Shown here one piece after another: positions 46,839 to 58,399 of a DNA stretch of 64,000 nt. The stretch comes from Glebionis coronaria (taxonomy: Eukaryota; Streptophyta; Magnoliopsida; Asterales; Asteraceae). Within the stretch, counting starts at the first letter, position 1. Each line of letters starts with the position of its first letter. The stretch is taken from contig CM046876.1 in the NCBI GenBank assembly GCA_025667525.1, positions 482,008,557-482,072,556 on the forward strand. Direction: 5' to 3'. The notes under the pieces are model-generated. The model did no database searches. It saw only the letters and a list, made by a program, of their open reading frames with translations, and was not told the DNA's origin. Position numbers and translations under genes: made by a program.

Positions 46839-48049
46839 TTATTATTTATTATATAGAAAGAAAAAATACCATAAATAAATACAAACGAAAAACAAAAACA
46901 AAGCAGCGTGTCATTTTTGAGACCCTAAATCATTTGGATCATTTTTAAGCTTGTGTGATTTTTACAAGTTCAGGGACTAAAACTGTCATTTTTGAAACTA
47001 TAAATCATTTTGGGCCAAAAATGTCATTTTATTAAAGTAAAAGCTATAAGATTAAATGTTGTAAAGTTTGAGACCCTAAGGTTAAATATTGAAGGTTGAA
47101 ATTGCAATTTATGAAACTATATACTTAAAGGGTAAAAAGTGTAAATACACCAAACTATAACAACAAGGGCTATTTTTGCCAATATTGAAACTCAAAATGT
47201 AGTAAAATATATTATGTCATGTTAGTAGGGAGCTTTGTACAAAGATGTTCCATCTCGATATTACGTTTTGACTGAGTGGTTGGGTTTACGATTTAAAGTG
47301 CCCTCGCTCCTCAAACATTTATAGAATGGCTTCTGAGTATGATGGCCCGAACGATGATACTATTACTCCAAAATAATTCAATCAAAGAATATTATATAAA
47401 GAGATTGAACTCAAGACTAACACTAGATATATATGCATATTGTGTGTCAGTCCAGATTTCGTGAGAAGGTTGTGGTTGGATAATCAAAAGACTCTATAGG
47501 CTAAGGTGAGTTTATAGCCTCACTTTTAAAAGCTTATAAAAAATTTGAAAACCCGTGAGCGGGATATATGCAAAACTGGAATACAAGTGTTTTTGTATGA
47601 TGCCTATATGATTATTGACACTATGTTTACTTGTTGCCATCAAAAGTCCCTTTTTAATCGTGAACCGCTAATCATTTAATGAGCGCTAATATCGTGAATA
47701 GTACTATTGGAGACTGACATCTCCTATCTGGGCAAGTCACACTTGCTAGCAGCTAATGGTCCATTCCTAGGCTAAACATATATGCTTTATTTTGCTAAAA
47801 TTCAGGATAGTCTGGAAATCTTCCTGCTTAAGAGCAATTTGCTAAAACATTTTTGACATCCATTTTCCTTTTCTTTTTGCTTCCTCTTATAGGCCCTATT
47901 TATAACCCACAAATGCAAAATCTTGAAACACAAAAATAAAACATTTTCGGTTAAAAGTAGTGAAAATTAAAAACACCCATTCGGTTAAAACACTAAAATA
48001 ATTCATAGATAAAGTCACGAGAAAAAAATAAGTGTTTGAAGTCGATATA
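46839..48049. other. Non-coding spacer, starts with a fragment of the cyclin 5' flank
   Basis: 46860-46905 repeats the start of the cyclin flank (ATACCATAAATAAATACAAA, then AACAAAGCAGCGTGTC) with an internal deletion relative to 50015-50075. The rest is AT-rich without coding frames or recognised repeats. Confidence 0.55.
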
Positions 48050-49947
48050 TCTTTTATATAATAAAAGAATTAGATTTTTTGAGAATTTTAGTAGAAAGTG
48101 GAGGTTGTAGAAAAAATAATTGAACAAATCAAATGACTTGATTTTGACACATAAGAAAAATCGAGCGATATGATTGGTGGGAAAAAGTCAAAATTGAATT
48201 GAATTTAGTCAAAATTAAAAAGTTTGGTGAAAGAATTTGATGAAAACAAACAAAGATATATGTGTCAAATTTGTGAAAATAAAAACTTAACAAAAGAGGA
48301 GGGGATAGATAAAACTTTATTTGTTTAATTTTAAATAATTAGATAAACATAAGAGTAAACTTATAATTTTCCATATTTTTTAGTAACTTTATACAATAAA
48401 GAAAATAACCCCTTAAACTTTATAGTTTTTATACTTTTTATTTTGGCCAAAACATATATTACTACCCTGAACTTGGTAAAATGGATCATTTAGTACCTTA
48501 AACTTTTAAAGGTGTAGAGTGGTACCCTGAACTTGGCAAAATAGAATTTTTACTACCCTATACTAATTAACTCTAACAATTAATATTTTTTCTTTTTAGA
48601 AAATATTTAATAAAATATTTTGTAATAAATAATTCTCGTAACGTATTAGCTAAATGTACGCTTCAAAATATTTAAAACAAAAACAAGGTAACTTTTAGTT
48701 TCTTCATATGCATATTTAAATAAAAAATTATAAAACTTTTATATATTTAGTAATAATTTGTTCCAATAATTATTTGTAACAAACGCTTAATAATATTGTA
48801 TAAAATATATTAAAAGTAATATGTTAGAAATATTTTATAAATCATTGCTAAAAGTATATATTTTATATTTTAAATAATAAATTAAAATACTATATTAATT
48901 TTATAAATAAAAACTAATTAAATTTTATGAAAAAATATATTTACTTGACCCATATTTAACTATAAATTAGTTATTATAAAATACTTTACTAAAAAAAATT
49001 TTAAAAAGAAGAAAAAACAATTAATTATTGAGTTAACTAGTATACGATAGTAGAAATTCCATTTTGTCAAGTTTAAGGTATATCTCTGCACCCTTAAAAG
49101 TTCAGGGTACTAAAAGATCCACTTTGTCAATTTTAGAATATGTGTTTTAGCCTTTTATTTTTAAAATACAACATTTATGTTATATTAAAAAATTAATAAA
49201 TCACATGATTAAAAGCATTCAAATAAAAACACAAATTATTTTTGATTTTTATTTTGACACTTAACAAAGTCAAACAATGCAATCTATGTAAACTATTATT
49301 AACATTAATATAAATATCAAAAGAGTGTCGGGCCTCGGACATCGGTGTGAGATGAAAATAAATAGATGAGATTCTACATATTACAACAACATATATTTTT
49401 TCAAGGTCGTTATGTTACTAAACACACAATGTCTAGAAAATGATAGTCTTCAGTTAAATAAATTCAAATCCTTTGTGCAACAAATATTTATACAAAATAT
49501 CAATTAATATTATCACATAATGGAAAATCATGTAAAACTTGTGGGTCCATGAGCATCGTAACTATTTAAGTATTAAAAATTTAATATTGTTTTATAGAAT
49601 AATATTAAACATTACAAAATCATGAATTTATAAATCGTGTATGTGTAAGGCTGTGTAAGGTTGATGTAAGTGGTTTGTTGATTAATAATAAAGATATAAC
49701 TATTTAGAATAAAAATATCGAAAGTAAGAAGAGTATGGAATTCGAAAAATAAAAATTTATATGAGTTTATATTAATTTAAGCGGTGCACAGTAAAAACAT
49801 AACATAAACAAACATATAAAAATAATCAAATATATAAACATTAGATGTTTTAAAAAATATATAATATACATAAAATCGAAATAAAAAAATTATTACTTTT
49901 TTATCCTTTATATTCAATTCCTGTGCGTGCACGGACATTAAAACTAG
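48050..49947 (+). mobile_element. Candidate non-autonomous Helitron
   Basis: The 5' end TCTTTTATATAATAAAAG follows an A. The 3' end has an imperfect hairpin (CCTGTGC / GCACGG) followed after about 10 nt by CTAG and a T. Insertion between A and T, TC start and CTRR end fit a Helitron. No Rep/helicase ORF. A Mutator-type element is nested at 48445-49152. Termini are short motifs, so the call is tentative. Confidence 0.45.
48445..49152. mobile_element. Mutator-type TIR element (708 bp), 9-bp TSD
   Basis: Ends GGCCAAAACATAT and, inverted, GGCTAAAACACATAT open long imperfect TIRs of about 170 bp, which include ACCCTGAACTT and AAATGGATC-type blocks on both sides. The 9-bp repeat TTTTATTTT flanks it (48436-48444, 49153-49161). 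No ORF. Confidence 0.7.
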
Positions 49948-50116
49948 TTTTAAAAATATATAATTATTTCAATTATAATTCAGTTCACCGATAAATTTTT
50001 AGAAAAAAGAAAAAATACCATAAATAAATACAAACGATCTAATTATTACCATAGATAAAAACAAAGCAGCGTGTCTCACAAGGCAAGATGAAAACCCGCG
50101 TTAATCCCATTTGATC

Positions 50117-50170
50117 AACGGCCCATATTAAAAACTCAAACAAATTCCACCGACATAAGTAGCTATATAA
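50117..50170 (+). promoter_or_regulatory. Candidate core promoter of cyclin copy B
   Basis: AACGG at 50117-50121, GGCCCA, and TATATAA at 50164-50170, 76 bp before the ATG, as in copy A. Confidence 0.4.
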
Positions 50171-50245
50171 CACTTGATCGGTCTACATTCCAAAAATCAA
50201 AATCCTATCAATTAGTCTCTGATATTTCCATTACTTAATTTAGCA

Positions 50246-51307
50246 ATGTATCAGTGGTGTTGTATTAATTTTGAAGATCAAGATGAAGATATTATTAAGG
50301 CATCTGCTGTTGATAATCGACATCAGCAGATTATTGCAAACTCCCGCGTTGCCAAGAAACCAATTACTAAGGCAGAATATGTGGCAAACCTGCCAAAACA
50401 TATTATAACCAAAAAGCAGCAGCCTTGGAAGACACTATCCTCAATTCTTAGTGCGCTTACCAAGGCTGCTTGCGGCATCGCTACTACGAAACCAAAGGAT
50501 CCTGTCATCGTCAATATTGATGAGTTTGACAAGAACAATGAGCTTGCTGAGGTTTAATACGTTGAGGATATATACACGTTCTACAAGCTTTCTGAGAACG
50601 AACAAGGACGTTTGAGGGATTACATGGATTCCCAACCTAATATCAATGCTAGAATGCGAACTTTGTGCTTCATTGGCTGATAAAAGTTCACAGTAAGTAC
50701 GGCTTGATGCCAGAGACTCTTTATCGCTCTATTAATATTGTTGATAGATATCTGTCGCTCACAACTGTGGCTTGCACTGACCTTCTATTGATTGGCACTA
50801 GTGCCCTTGCTTATATCTTCCAAGTATGAGGAAATATCGCCACCGAGTGTTACTGATATGATTGATTTATCGAACAGTGCATACTCCAGAGAGCAGATTC
50901 TTGCTATGGAAAAGGCTATTCTTAGTCGTTTAGGTTGGTATCTGACTGTTCCAACACCATATGAGTTTGCCGTTCGGTACACTAAAGCTTCACTACCGTT
51001 CGACAAACAGATGGAAGATATGGTTTTTTTCTTCACTGAGCTTGGTCTGATAGACTATTGGGTTACCACAAGGAATAACCCTTCAAAGCTTGCTGCTTCG
51101 GCTGTGTATGCTGCTAGGTGCACACTAAATAAGACACCTGCATGGACTGAAACACTCAAACATTACACCGGATATTGTGAAGATGAACTAAGGGATTGTG
51201 CAAAGACTTTGGTGCACTTTCATACTTGTAAAAGCAAGTTGAAAGCGGTGTACAGGAAGTATGCAAATGCGGCTCTTTCCCCTCCCGCGATGAGTCTGTT
51301 GGTATAG
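50246..51307 (+). pseudogene. Intronless B-type cyclin, copy B, one stop and two compensating indels
   Basis: Same 353-codon layout as copy A. TAA at 50555-50557 replaces the GAA of copy A. A base is missing near 50666 (CTTTGTGCTTC against CTTTGTTGCTTC) and one is added near 50804 (GTGCCCTTGC), which restores the frame, so the stretch between them, covering most of the first cyclin box, is read wrongly. After 50810 the frame is clean to the stop (LGWYLTVPTPYEF, ASAVYAARCTLN, SLLV). Codon 217 is CAG, where copy A has its stop. No introns and no destruction box. A product from this copy would lack a usable cyclin N-box. Confidence 0.88.
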
Positions 51308-53760
51308 GGAATCGTTAGAAGTAACATATGCTCTTGTGCAGATAGGTTTAGTTTGTCAGATTAGGAAGTAATATTACTGTATATGGTTCACTGTGAACTT
51401 GAGTTTTAGTCATGACTCATGAGTATGTATTCTGATTATAAATTTGTAATTGCATAGGTTTCTTATTTGTCATTCAAGTGTTATTTAGAATCTTTATTGT
51501 GCTGACTTCTCCCATATGACCCAAACATGACTGATCTTTTATTGTTTCATTCCTATTTTGGTGTTTTTGGTTAAAATTTCAAACAAAAACAGTAATCTCA
51601 CAACAGTATCTTGAAAAGTTTTTCGCCAAACATAAATTTATTGGAATTTTACAATCGACATACACATTAAGAACCATAAGTAAAAAAAAGATAACTTTAC
51701 AGATTCGGTATAAACACATACAAGATGCAACTTTGAATTCCAAGTTGCACCTGTTGCATATAATCTTTGGCACTAGAGATGAAATGCATCAGTTCAATTT
51801 AATCTACTACTTTGATTAGCTTATTTGCTAAGCTTACCAACTTATTGGTTTTATAGAATATGTAAATTAAAATCCGCTTTTTAATAGTCAACCTTTATAT
51901 CATCTCAAATTCTCAATTCAAGCTATCAACTGATAAAAAGTAGGATATCAGGTGAATGTGGTTCCCTTCAGCTCTAAACATTGCAGCTTCATCTGTAAAA
52001 TCTGTATATTATTGATCAAATGATAATTTGGGCCTTGAAACAACGTCAGCGTTCTAAGAAATGTAGGTGTAAATGGAAAAAATATGTTTTTCTTGATTTG
52101 TCTCAAAAATTTTCATGACGTTGAGTCTTTGACTTGATGGCCTAACTGGGGTATCCTGTGACCGTTTCCGAACCATTTATGTGCCGGTGCCAAGATGAAT
52201 ACCTAGGGAGGTTCAAACTGAAAGACCTCTTGTGTGGACATAAAGACGGCTGACCATTATTAGACCACATTGGTGATGGTTGATGTTTTTTAATTTAGCT
52301 ATATAATCAAACAAATATGAATAATATTTCTGCTATGCACACATGGCATTACAGTAATCACTATTGGTCATTGCTGAAAACGCAATTCTTGTTATAAGTG
52401 GTATGACCAATCTTACTGTTCTCAGGGAAAAGGATTCAAGAATCAAGACGATACGAAAGTTCAAGCAATTGCTTCAAGGCCGGCTGAGAGGGTGTGCGAC
52501 AAGTTCGGTGGCACAGGGCCCCATTTCAACAAGGGCCACATATTCCTGGTCCATTGCATATATACGTATTCAAACTGTACAAGGCCCAAAATGCATGTTT
52601 TGATCTTCTACTCTCAGTTAATATTAGTAATAAATACTTTTGTTATCATATTTAACTCAATTATCCTTATTCTTAATCAAAAGGAAAGTGATTAACAGGA
52701 GGAGTATGATGACAGACAATCTGCTTATAACAATCGTGCTATTAAACTCAGAATTCAGTTCTTCGTCATTTCTCTTGGATGGAGTTCTACATTTTTTTAG
52801 ATATTTTAAGTGTAAAGGGGCCTACTTTCCGGTATGGCACAGGGCCACTGAAAACCACGAGACGGACCTGAATTGCTTATGTCGCAGTGTTTTTAGGTAC
52901 CGGATTGCAGGCATGTCTGTCATGGCAATCTAGGCATAAAAATATGTTACACACTTAAATTAGCCATTTTAGCTTTAGGAATATGTAAAACCCCGAGCTA
53001 TTGACTTGTATTTTTGAGGATTGTGGCTTATTAGTTTATGAATCCGATTTTGAGCCTGACAAACTGATATCAAATCATTCATGCGCAAGGTTGACGAATT
53101 TTAACATTATTTGTATATTGACCAAATTTGCACATTTAATTGTCATTATAAATCATTTATATAAGAGATAGAGATTCTATGTGAGATCTTATGTCACTTG
53201 GATCCTTTCCTTATGTCACTTGTTCTAGCAAGGATTTTGTGTTCCACATTTGGCCCCGTTCATACAGTTTCTGGCAACGTTACACGGATCTTCTTCAGAA
53301 TTCATGACAAAACTCACCCACATTGCCCCTCGTCTAGGTAAGTCGATCATGCTGTGAATTATCCTGTAATCTATATATTGACGCTGTGGAATGGGCAGGT
53401 TGGGTAACGGGTTCAGGTCTAAACACTTGCCATTTAGCATAGGTCAAAACTGGTCTAGGTTGTGCTGACCCGAAATTCTTGTCCAACAAAATTCAGTTTT
53501 TCATCAAGTATTTTAGTAAGCCGGATAAGATTAAAAAACTTACATTTTAGTTATTTTAATTAAAATCATTTGTGATGCTTTATGCATTATATAACATTCA
53601 CCTTGGATGATTTTTGACCCATGTAAGCTAATCTTTTTTTTTACCTGTTTGATATGAAAAATGATGGCGTATAGCATGGACACGGCCCATTGGGCCTAAA
53701 ACCATACACCAAACCTTGGCCGAGACCCAAGTACCCAAAAGCCCACCACTTCCAATATTT
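51308..53760. other. 3' flank of copy B and spacer
   Basis: 51308-52404 is the shared flank. 52405-53760 is unique in the window, without a supported gene. A 71-codon minus-strand ORF at 53225-53440 (Cys-rich end, MNGAKCGTQNPC) was not recognised. Confidence 0.6.
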
Positions 53761-53769
53761 TTAAAAGAA

Positions 53770-56273
53770 GAGTAAAATGCAGATATTGTCATTGTGGTTT
53801 TTTATTTTTGCAGATATCATACCCGGTATTCAGTAAGTGCAGACGCCCTCCCTCAACTATATACTTTGGGTTCGTTTTAGTCATTTGACCTAACAAGACA
53901 TAATCATTGACCGTTATCTAGTTTCAATGACGGGGTGGTTTGGTCCTTTCGCCCCTGTTTTTATCATCTTCTTCCCAGCCACCTAAAATCACCTTCAAAC
54001 AAATCTTCAAAATTATCCAAACCACCTCTTCCCAGCCACCTAAAATCACCTTCAAACAAATCTTCAAAATTACCCAAACCACCGAGTTTGACACCGGTAT
54101 CTGAAAATTACGTGTTCCACTCAAAATTACTCAAAGTAACTAAACGTTATCCTTGTCATGCTCCAGGATCTTGCCACGAATTACCAGGACGAGTGTAGTT
54201 TCTGGTTAACAACCCTCAAACGAATGATAAGGGTCACGCATAATGCTCGATGAGTTAGTGCCTAATTATTTAAAGAAGTCAAGGCCACAGTGGATATAAA
54301 TCTCGTACTTCTGTACGTATACTAGATTCAAGAACTTCATCTCTTATTATTAGTATCGCCGAGCGTTGTACATTGTGGGGGCTTCTTTTTTCCAGTATAA
54401 ATTAATGTGGGATTCTTTTCAAGCTGATTCAGCTATGATTAGAGGATTTTGTAAACAATATAAATAGGTAAGATAGCATTAACACGAGAATCTAAATCCT
54501 ATTATATACAGCTGATAATCAATACACGATGTGTAATACGAAGCGTTGATCCATTTGTTTGGCAATTTTTTGTACTTTACCTTTATTATAAGTTGGAGTA
54601 AAATGCAGATATTGTCATTGTGGTTTTTTATTTTTGCAGATATCATACCCGGTATTCAGTAAGTGCAGACGCCCTCCCTCAACTATATACTTTGGGTTCG
54701 TTTTAGTCATTTGACCTAACAAGACATAATCATTGACCGTTATCTAGTTTCAATGACGGGGTGGTTTGGTCCTTTCGCCCCTGTTTTTATCATCTTCTTC
54801 CCAGCCACCTAAAATCACCTTCAAACAAATCTTCAAAATTATCCAAACCACCTCTTCCCAGCCACCTAAAATCACCTTCAAACAAATCTTCAAAATTACC
54901 CAAACCACCGAGTTTGACACCGGTATCTGAAAATTACGTGTTCCACTCAAAATTACTCAAAGTAACTAAACGTTATCCTTGTCATGCTCCAGGATCTTGC
55001 CACGAATTACCAGGACGAGTGTAGTTTCTGGTTAACAACCCTCAAACGAATGATAAGGGTCACGCATAATGCTCGATGAGTTAGTGCCTAATTATTTAAA
55101 GAAGTCAAGGCCACAGTGGATATAAATCTCGTACTTCTGTACGTATACTAGATTCAAGAACTTCATCTCTTATTATTAGTATCGCCGAGCGTTGTACATT
55201 GTGGGGGCTTCTTTTTTCCAGTATAAATTAATGTGGGATTCTTTTCAAGCTGATTCAGCTATGATTAGAGGATTTTGTAAACAATATAAATAGGTAAGAT
55301 GGCATTAACACGAGAATCTAAATCCTATTATATACAACTGATAATCAATACACGATGTGTAATACGAAGCGTTGATCCATTTGTTTGGCAATTTTTTGTA
55401 CTTTACATTTATTATAAGTTGTCACTGAAGTTTCTACCACACTGGGAAGATATTCGAAAACTCTCTTATGTCTGAGTTTGTTGTTTTTTAGTTTGGCTAT
55501 TGGATATGGATGATTCTTTTGTTTAGTAATTGGAGGTAATTATACATTCTAGAACATAGTTGTTTTTATATGGTCGGACCATCTTCATCTCGTTGTTGGG
55601 TTTTTATAATGCTTAACTTCTTAAGTGGGTTTTTAAGTTGGGAAAAAGATGATAAAAAGAGGAAAAGACACTTTTGTCCTTTTATTGAAAAAAGATAACG
55701 GTCAACAGTCATCTCCCGTTCGGTCAAAGGACTAAAATGAACCCAAAGTATATACACGGGGGAGGTTGTATGCACTAACTGAATACCAGTTACCATATCT
55801 GCAAAAATGGACAACCACAATGACCATATATGCATTTTACTCTTATAAGTTGTCACTGAAGTTTCTACCACACTGGGAAGATATTCGAAAACTCTCTTAT
55901 GTCTGAGTTTGTTGTTTTTTAGTTTGGCTATTGGATATGGATGATTCTTTTGTTTAGTAATTGGAGGTAATTATACATTCTAGAACATAGTTGTTTTTAT
56001 ATGGTCGGACCATCTTCATCTCGTTGCTGGGTTTTTATAATGCTTAACTTCTTAAGTGGGTTTTTAAGTTGGGAAAAAGATGATAAAAAGAGGAAAAGAC
56101 ACTTTTGTCCTTTTATTGAAAAAAGATAACGGTCAACAGTCATCTCCCGTTCGGTCAAAGGACTAAAATGAACCCAAAGTATATACACGGGGGAGGTTGT
56201 ATGCACTAACTGAATACCAGTTACCATATCTGCAAAAATGGACAACCACAATGACCATATATGCATTTTACTC
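53770..56273. mobile_element. Mutator-type element with both halves duplicated, TSD TTAAAAGAA
   Basis: GAGTAAAATGC at the left and GCATTTTACTC at the right open TIRs that match imperfectly for about 160 bp, and the 9-bp TTAAAAGAA flanks it exactly (53761-53769, 56274-56282). Inside, an 826-bp left unit is repeated in tandem (53770-54595, 54596-55421) and a 431-bp right unit is also repeated (about 55422-55852, 55853-56273). This gives two left TIRs and two right TIRs. The left unit contains a ~51-bp direct repeat (near 53968-54075 and 54794-54901). No transposase. ORFs inside are duplicated shadows. Confidence 0.85.
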
Positions 56274-56299
56274 TTAAAAGAATGATTTTTTTCTTATCG

Positions 56300-57229
56300 A
56301 ACCGTGTATTGGTGGTGTGGTTATTAATTTTAAAGATCAAGAAGAAGATATTATTATGGCATATGTTGCGGATAATCATCAGCACCAGATTATTGCATGA
56401 GATGAAAGAAGAAAACGTCGAGCCGCCCTTGGTGACATTACAAATGGAGTAACTACTCCGGCTGGTGTCAAGAAACCAATTACTAAGCCACAGTCAGCGG
56501 CGAACCTGCCAAACCATACTAAAACAATAAAGGCTTGGAAGACACTATCATCCATTCTTATTGCGGTAGCAAGGCTGCTAGCGGGTTCACGAAACCAATG
56601 GATCTTGTCATCACTAATATTGATGAGTTTGACAAGAACAACGATCTTGCTGAGGTTGAATATGTGGATGAAGTCTACAGGTTCTATAAGCTTTCGGAGA
56701 CCCAAGGATGTTTGAGGGATTACATGGATTCTTAACCTGATATGAAAGCTAGAATGCGAGCTATCTTGCTCGACTGACTAATAAAAGTTCATAATAAGTA
56801 TGGCTTGATGCCAGGGACACTTTATCACACTATCAATATTGTTGATAGATATCTCTCGGTGACAAGTGTGGCTAGAAGTGAACTTCAATTGGTTGGCATA
56901 AGTGCGTTGCTTATATCTTCCAAATACCAGGAAATATGGCCACGAAGGGTCAGTTATATGATTGCTATATCGGACAATGCTTACACAAGCGAGCAAATTC
57001 TTGCTATGGAAAAGGCTAGTCTTAGTCGTTTAGGTTGGTATCTGACTGTTTCAACACCATATGAGTTCACCGTTCGGTACACTAAATCTTCACTTCCAAT
57101 GGACAACGAGATGGAGAGTATGGTGTTTTTCTTCACAGAGAGCTGGGTTTGATGGACTATTTGGTTACCATAAGGAATACCCCTTCAAAGCTTGCTGCTT
57201 CGGCTGTGTACGATGCTAAGTGCACACTA
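56300..57229 (+). pseudogene. B-type cyclin copy C, 5' part, retains destruction box
   Basis: Aligns with copies A and B but is more diverged. It keeps a segment of about 57 nt that they lack, reading RRKRRAALGDITNG, in which RAALGDITN fits the B-cyclin destruction box RxxLxxIxN. A TGA stop precedes the box (near 56398), a frameshift lies near 56570, TAA at about 56735, TGA at about 56776, and another shift near 57140. The cyclin boxes are recognisable (GTLYHTINIVDRYLS, ISSKYQEIWP, EQILAMEKASLSRLGWYL, AASAVYDAKCTLN). The frame is cut at 57230 by a Copia element and resumes at 61411. No introns. Confidence 0.85.
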
Positions 57230-57234
57230 AATAA
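57230..57234. repeat. Target site duplication AATAA (left) of the Copia element
   Basis: AATAA before the 5' LTR, repeated at 61406-61410 after the 3' LTR. Copies A and B have a single AATAA at this point of the cyclin. Confidence 0.9.
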
Positions 57235-57347
57235 TGTTAGTCGGTATTTATTATGGGCCCTAGCCCATTGTCTAGAATCTTCTATTGTAAACTATATATA
57301 CTCTTTTGGTTGTTTAATAAACCACACAGAATTGACAATAACTTACA
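57235..57347 (+). repeat. 5' LTR of the Copia element
   Basis: TGTTAGTCGG to AACTTACA, 113 bp, with a TATATATA box in ACTATATATACTC. Confidence 0.92.
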
Positions 57348-57359
57348 TGGTATCGAGCC
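57348..57359 (+). other. Primer binding site, Met-like
   Basis: TGGTATCGAGCC directly after the LTR, one base short of the standard TGGTATCAGAGCC. Confidence 0.75.
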
Positions 57360-57626
57360 TAAACCACCGATCCAAATCAAAACCGTAAAATCGGTTCAAC
57401 GATCCAAATCAAAACCCTAAATCGTTTTTTGTTTTTTTTCCCATCGTCGAATCTAGGTTTTATCCCTGAGACGACGCGTCTTCTCACTAATTATCAACAC
57501 TTACGTTTCGTAACTAGGGTTTCGATCCCCAAAGACGAACGTCGTTGCTTGTTGCATTGTTTTCGTTTTTCTTTTCAAGTTTTTTTTGTTCGGGTTCATA
57601 TTCTGCAAAGCCTAACCCTTGATCAT

Positions 57627-58399
57627 CATGACCGGATCAACACCCCCTCCCGTTACTCTCTCGGTTTCGGATTAACTCATGGCCATCACCTGTTGCGTAT
57701 GCCACCTATAATTCTCGTGGTCCTACTGTACATGAGACTCCTTCACCTGTTGCGTATGCCAACAATAATTCTCCACCTGGTTTCTCCACTCCAGCGGCAT
57801 CACAATATGTTCCGCCAACCCAATATTATGCACGTCAGTTGGCCCAACATTATGCTCCTTACCCGCTTCCACCAGTTGCTGTTCAGCCTGCCTATTTCTC
57901 TCCTCAGCCGAGCTACTATTCGGTTTCATCAGCACCGCAGGCTCACCAACCTCAGCAGGTTCAACATGTTTCTACCATGAGCTCCCAGGATGCTTCTGGT
58001 TCAAGTGGTCATATGGGTTCCTCTGCTGGTCCAGTTCTTCAGGGGCACGAAACTACTTTACCTGCTGCTTTTAATACAACTACAATTCAGGAACCTGGTT
58101 CAGGCAATTGGAACATGGACATAGGTGCGAGTTCTCATCTTAATAGTTCGGTATCTAATTTAAATGATATTTTTAATTCTTGTATTTATTCATCTGTCTC
58201 TGTTGGGGATGGTCACTCTATTCCAGTTATCAACTCTGATCGTAGCGTCATATCAACTCCGTATCGCCCACTTCATTTAAATAATGTCCTCATTAATCCT
58301 AATATTGTGAAAAACTTAATTTTTGTGCGTCAGTTTGTCTGTGATAATAATTGTACTGTCGAGTTTGACCCTTTTGGTTTTTCTGTTAAGGACTTCTAA
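57627..58399 (+). pseudogene. Copia gag remnant and protease
   Basis: MTGSTPPPVTLSVSD at 57627 is a typical Copia gag start, but it ends in TAA after 15 codons and the gag core and zinc knuckle are missing, so about 300 codons are deleted. From about 57760 a Pro/Gln/Tyr/Ser-rich linker runs into the protease, whose active site reads WNMDIGASSHL (W at 58109; usual form DTGASSH, so Thr is Ile here). The end is the normal VKDF block before a shift near 58397. Confidence 0.8.

Larger units (their letters stand above)
50015..52404 (+). repeat. Segmental duplication, copy 2 (cyclin copy B and flanks)
   Basis: Homologous to 34411-36786. The right end continues uninterrupted past GGTAT into GACCAATCTTACTG, so this copy preserves the site into which the Tat element went in copy 1. 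Confidence 0.9.

Noticed and set aside
53225..53440. Cys-containing 71-codon minus-strand ORF
   Set aside because: No recognised family, no promoter or conserved copy in the window; left as unassigned spacer.
53924..56266. Repeated short ORFs in the Mutator-type element
   Set aside because: Repetition follows the duplicated DNA units; frames have no homology.
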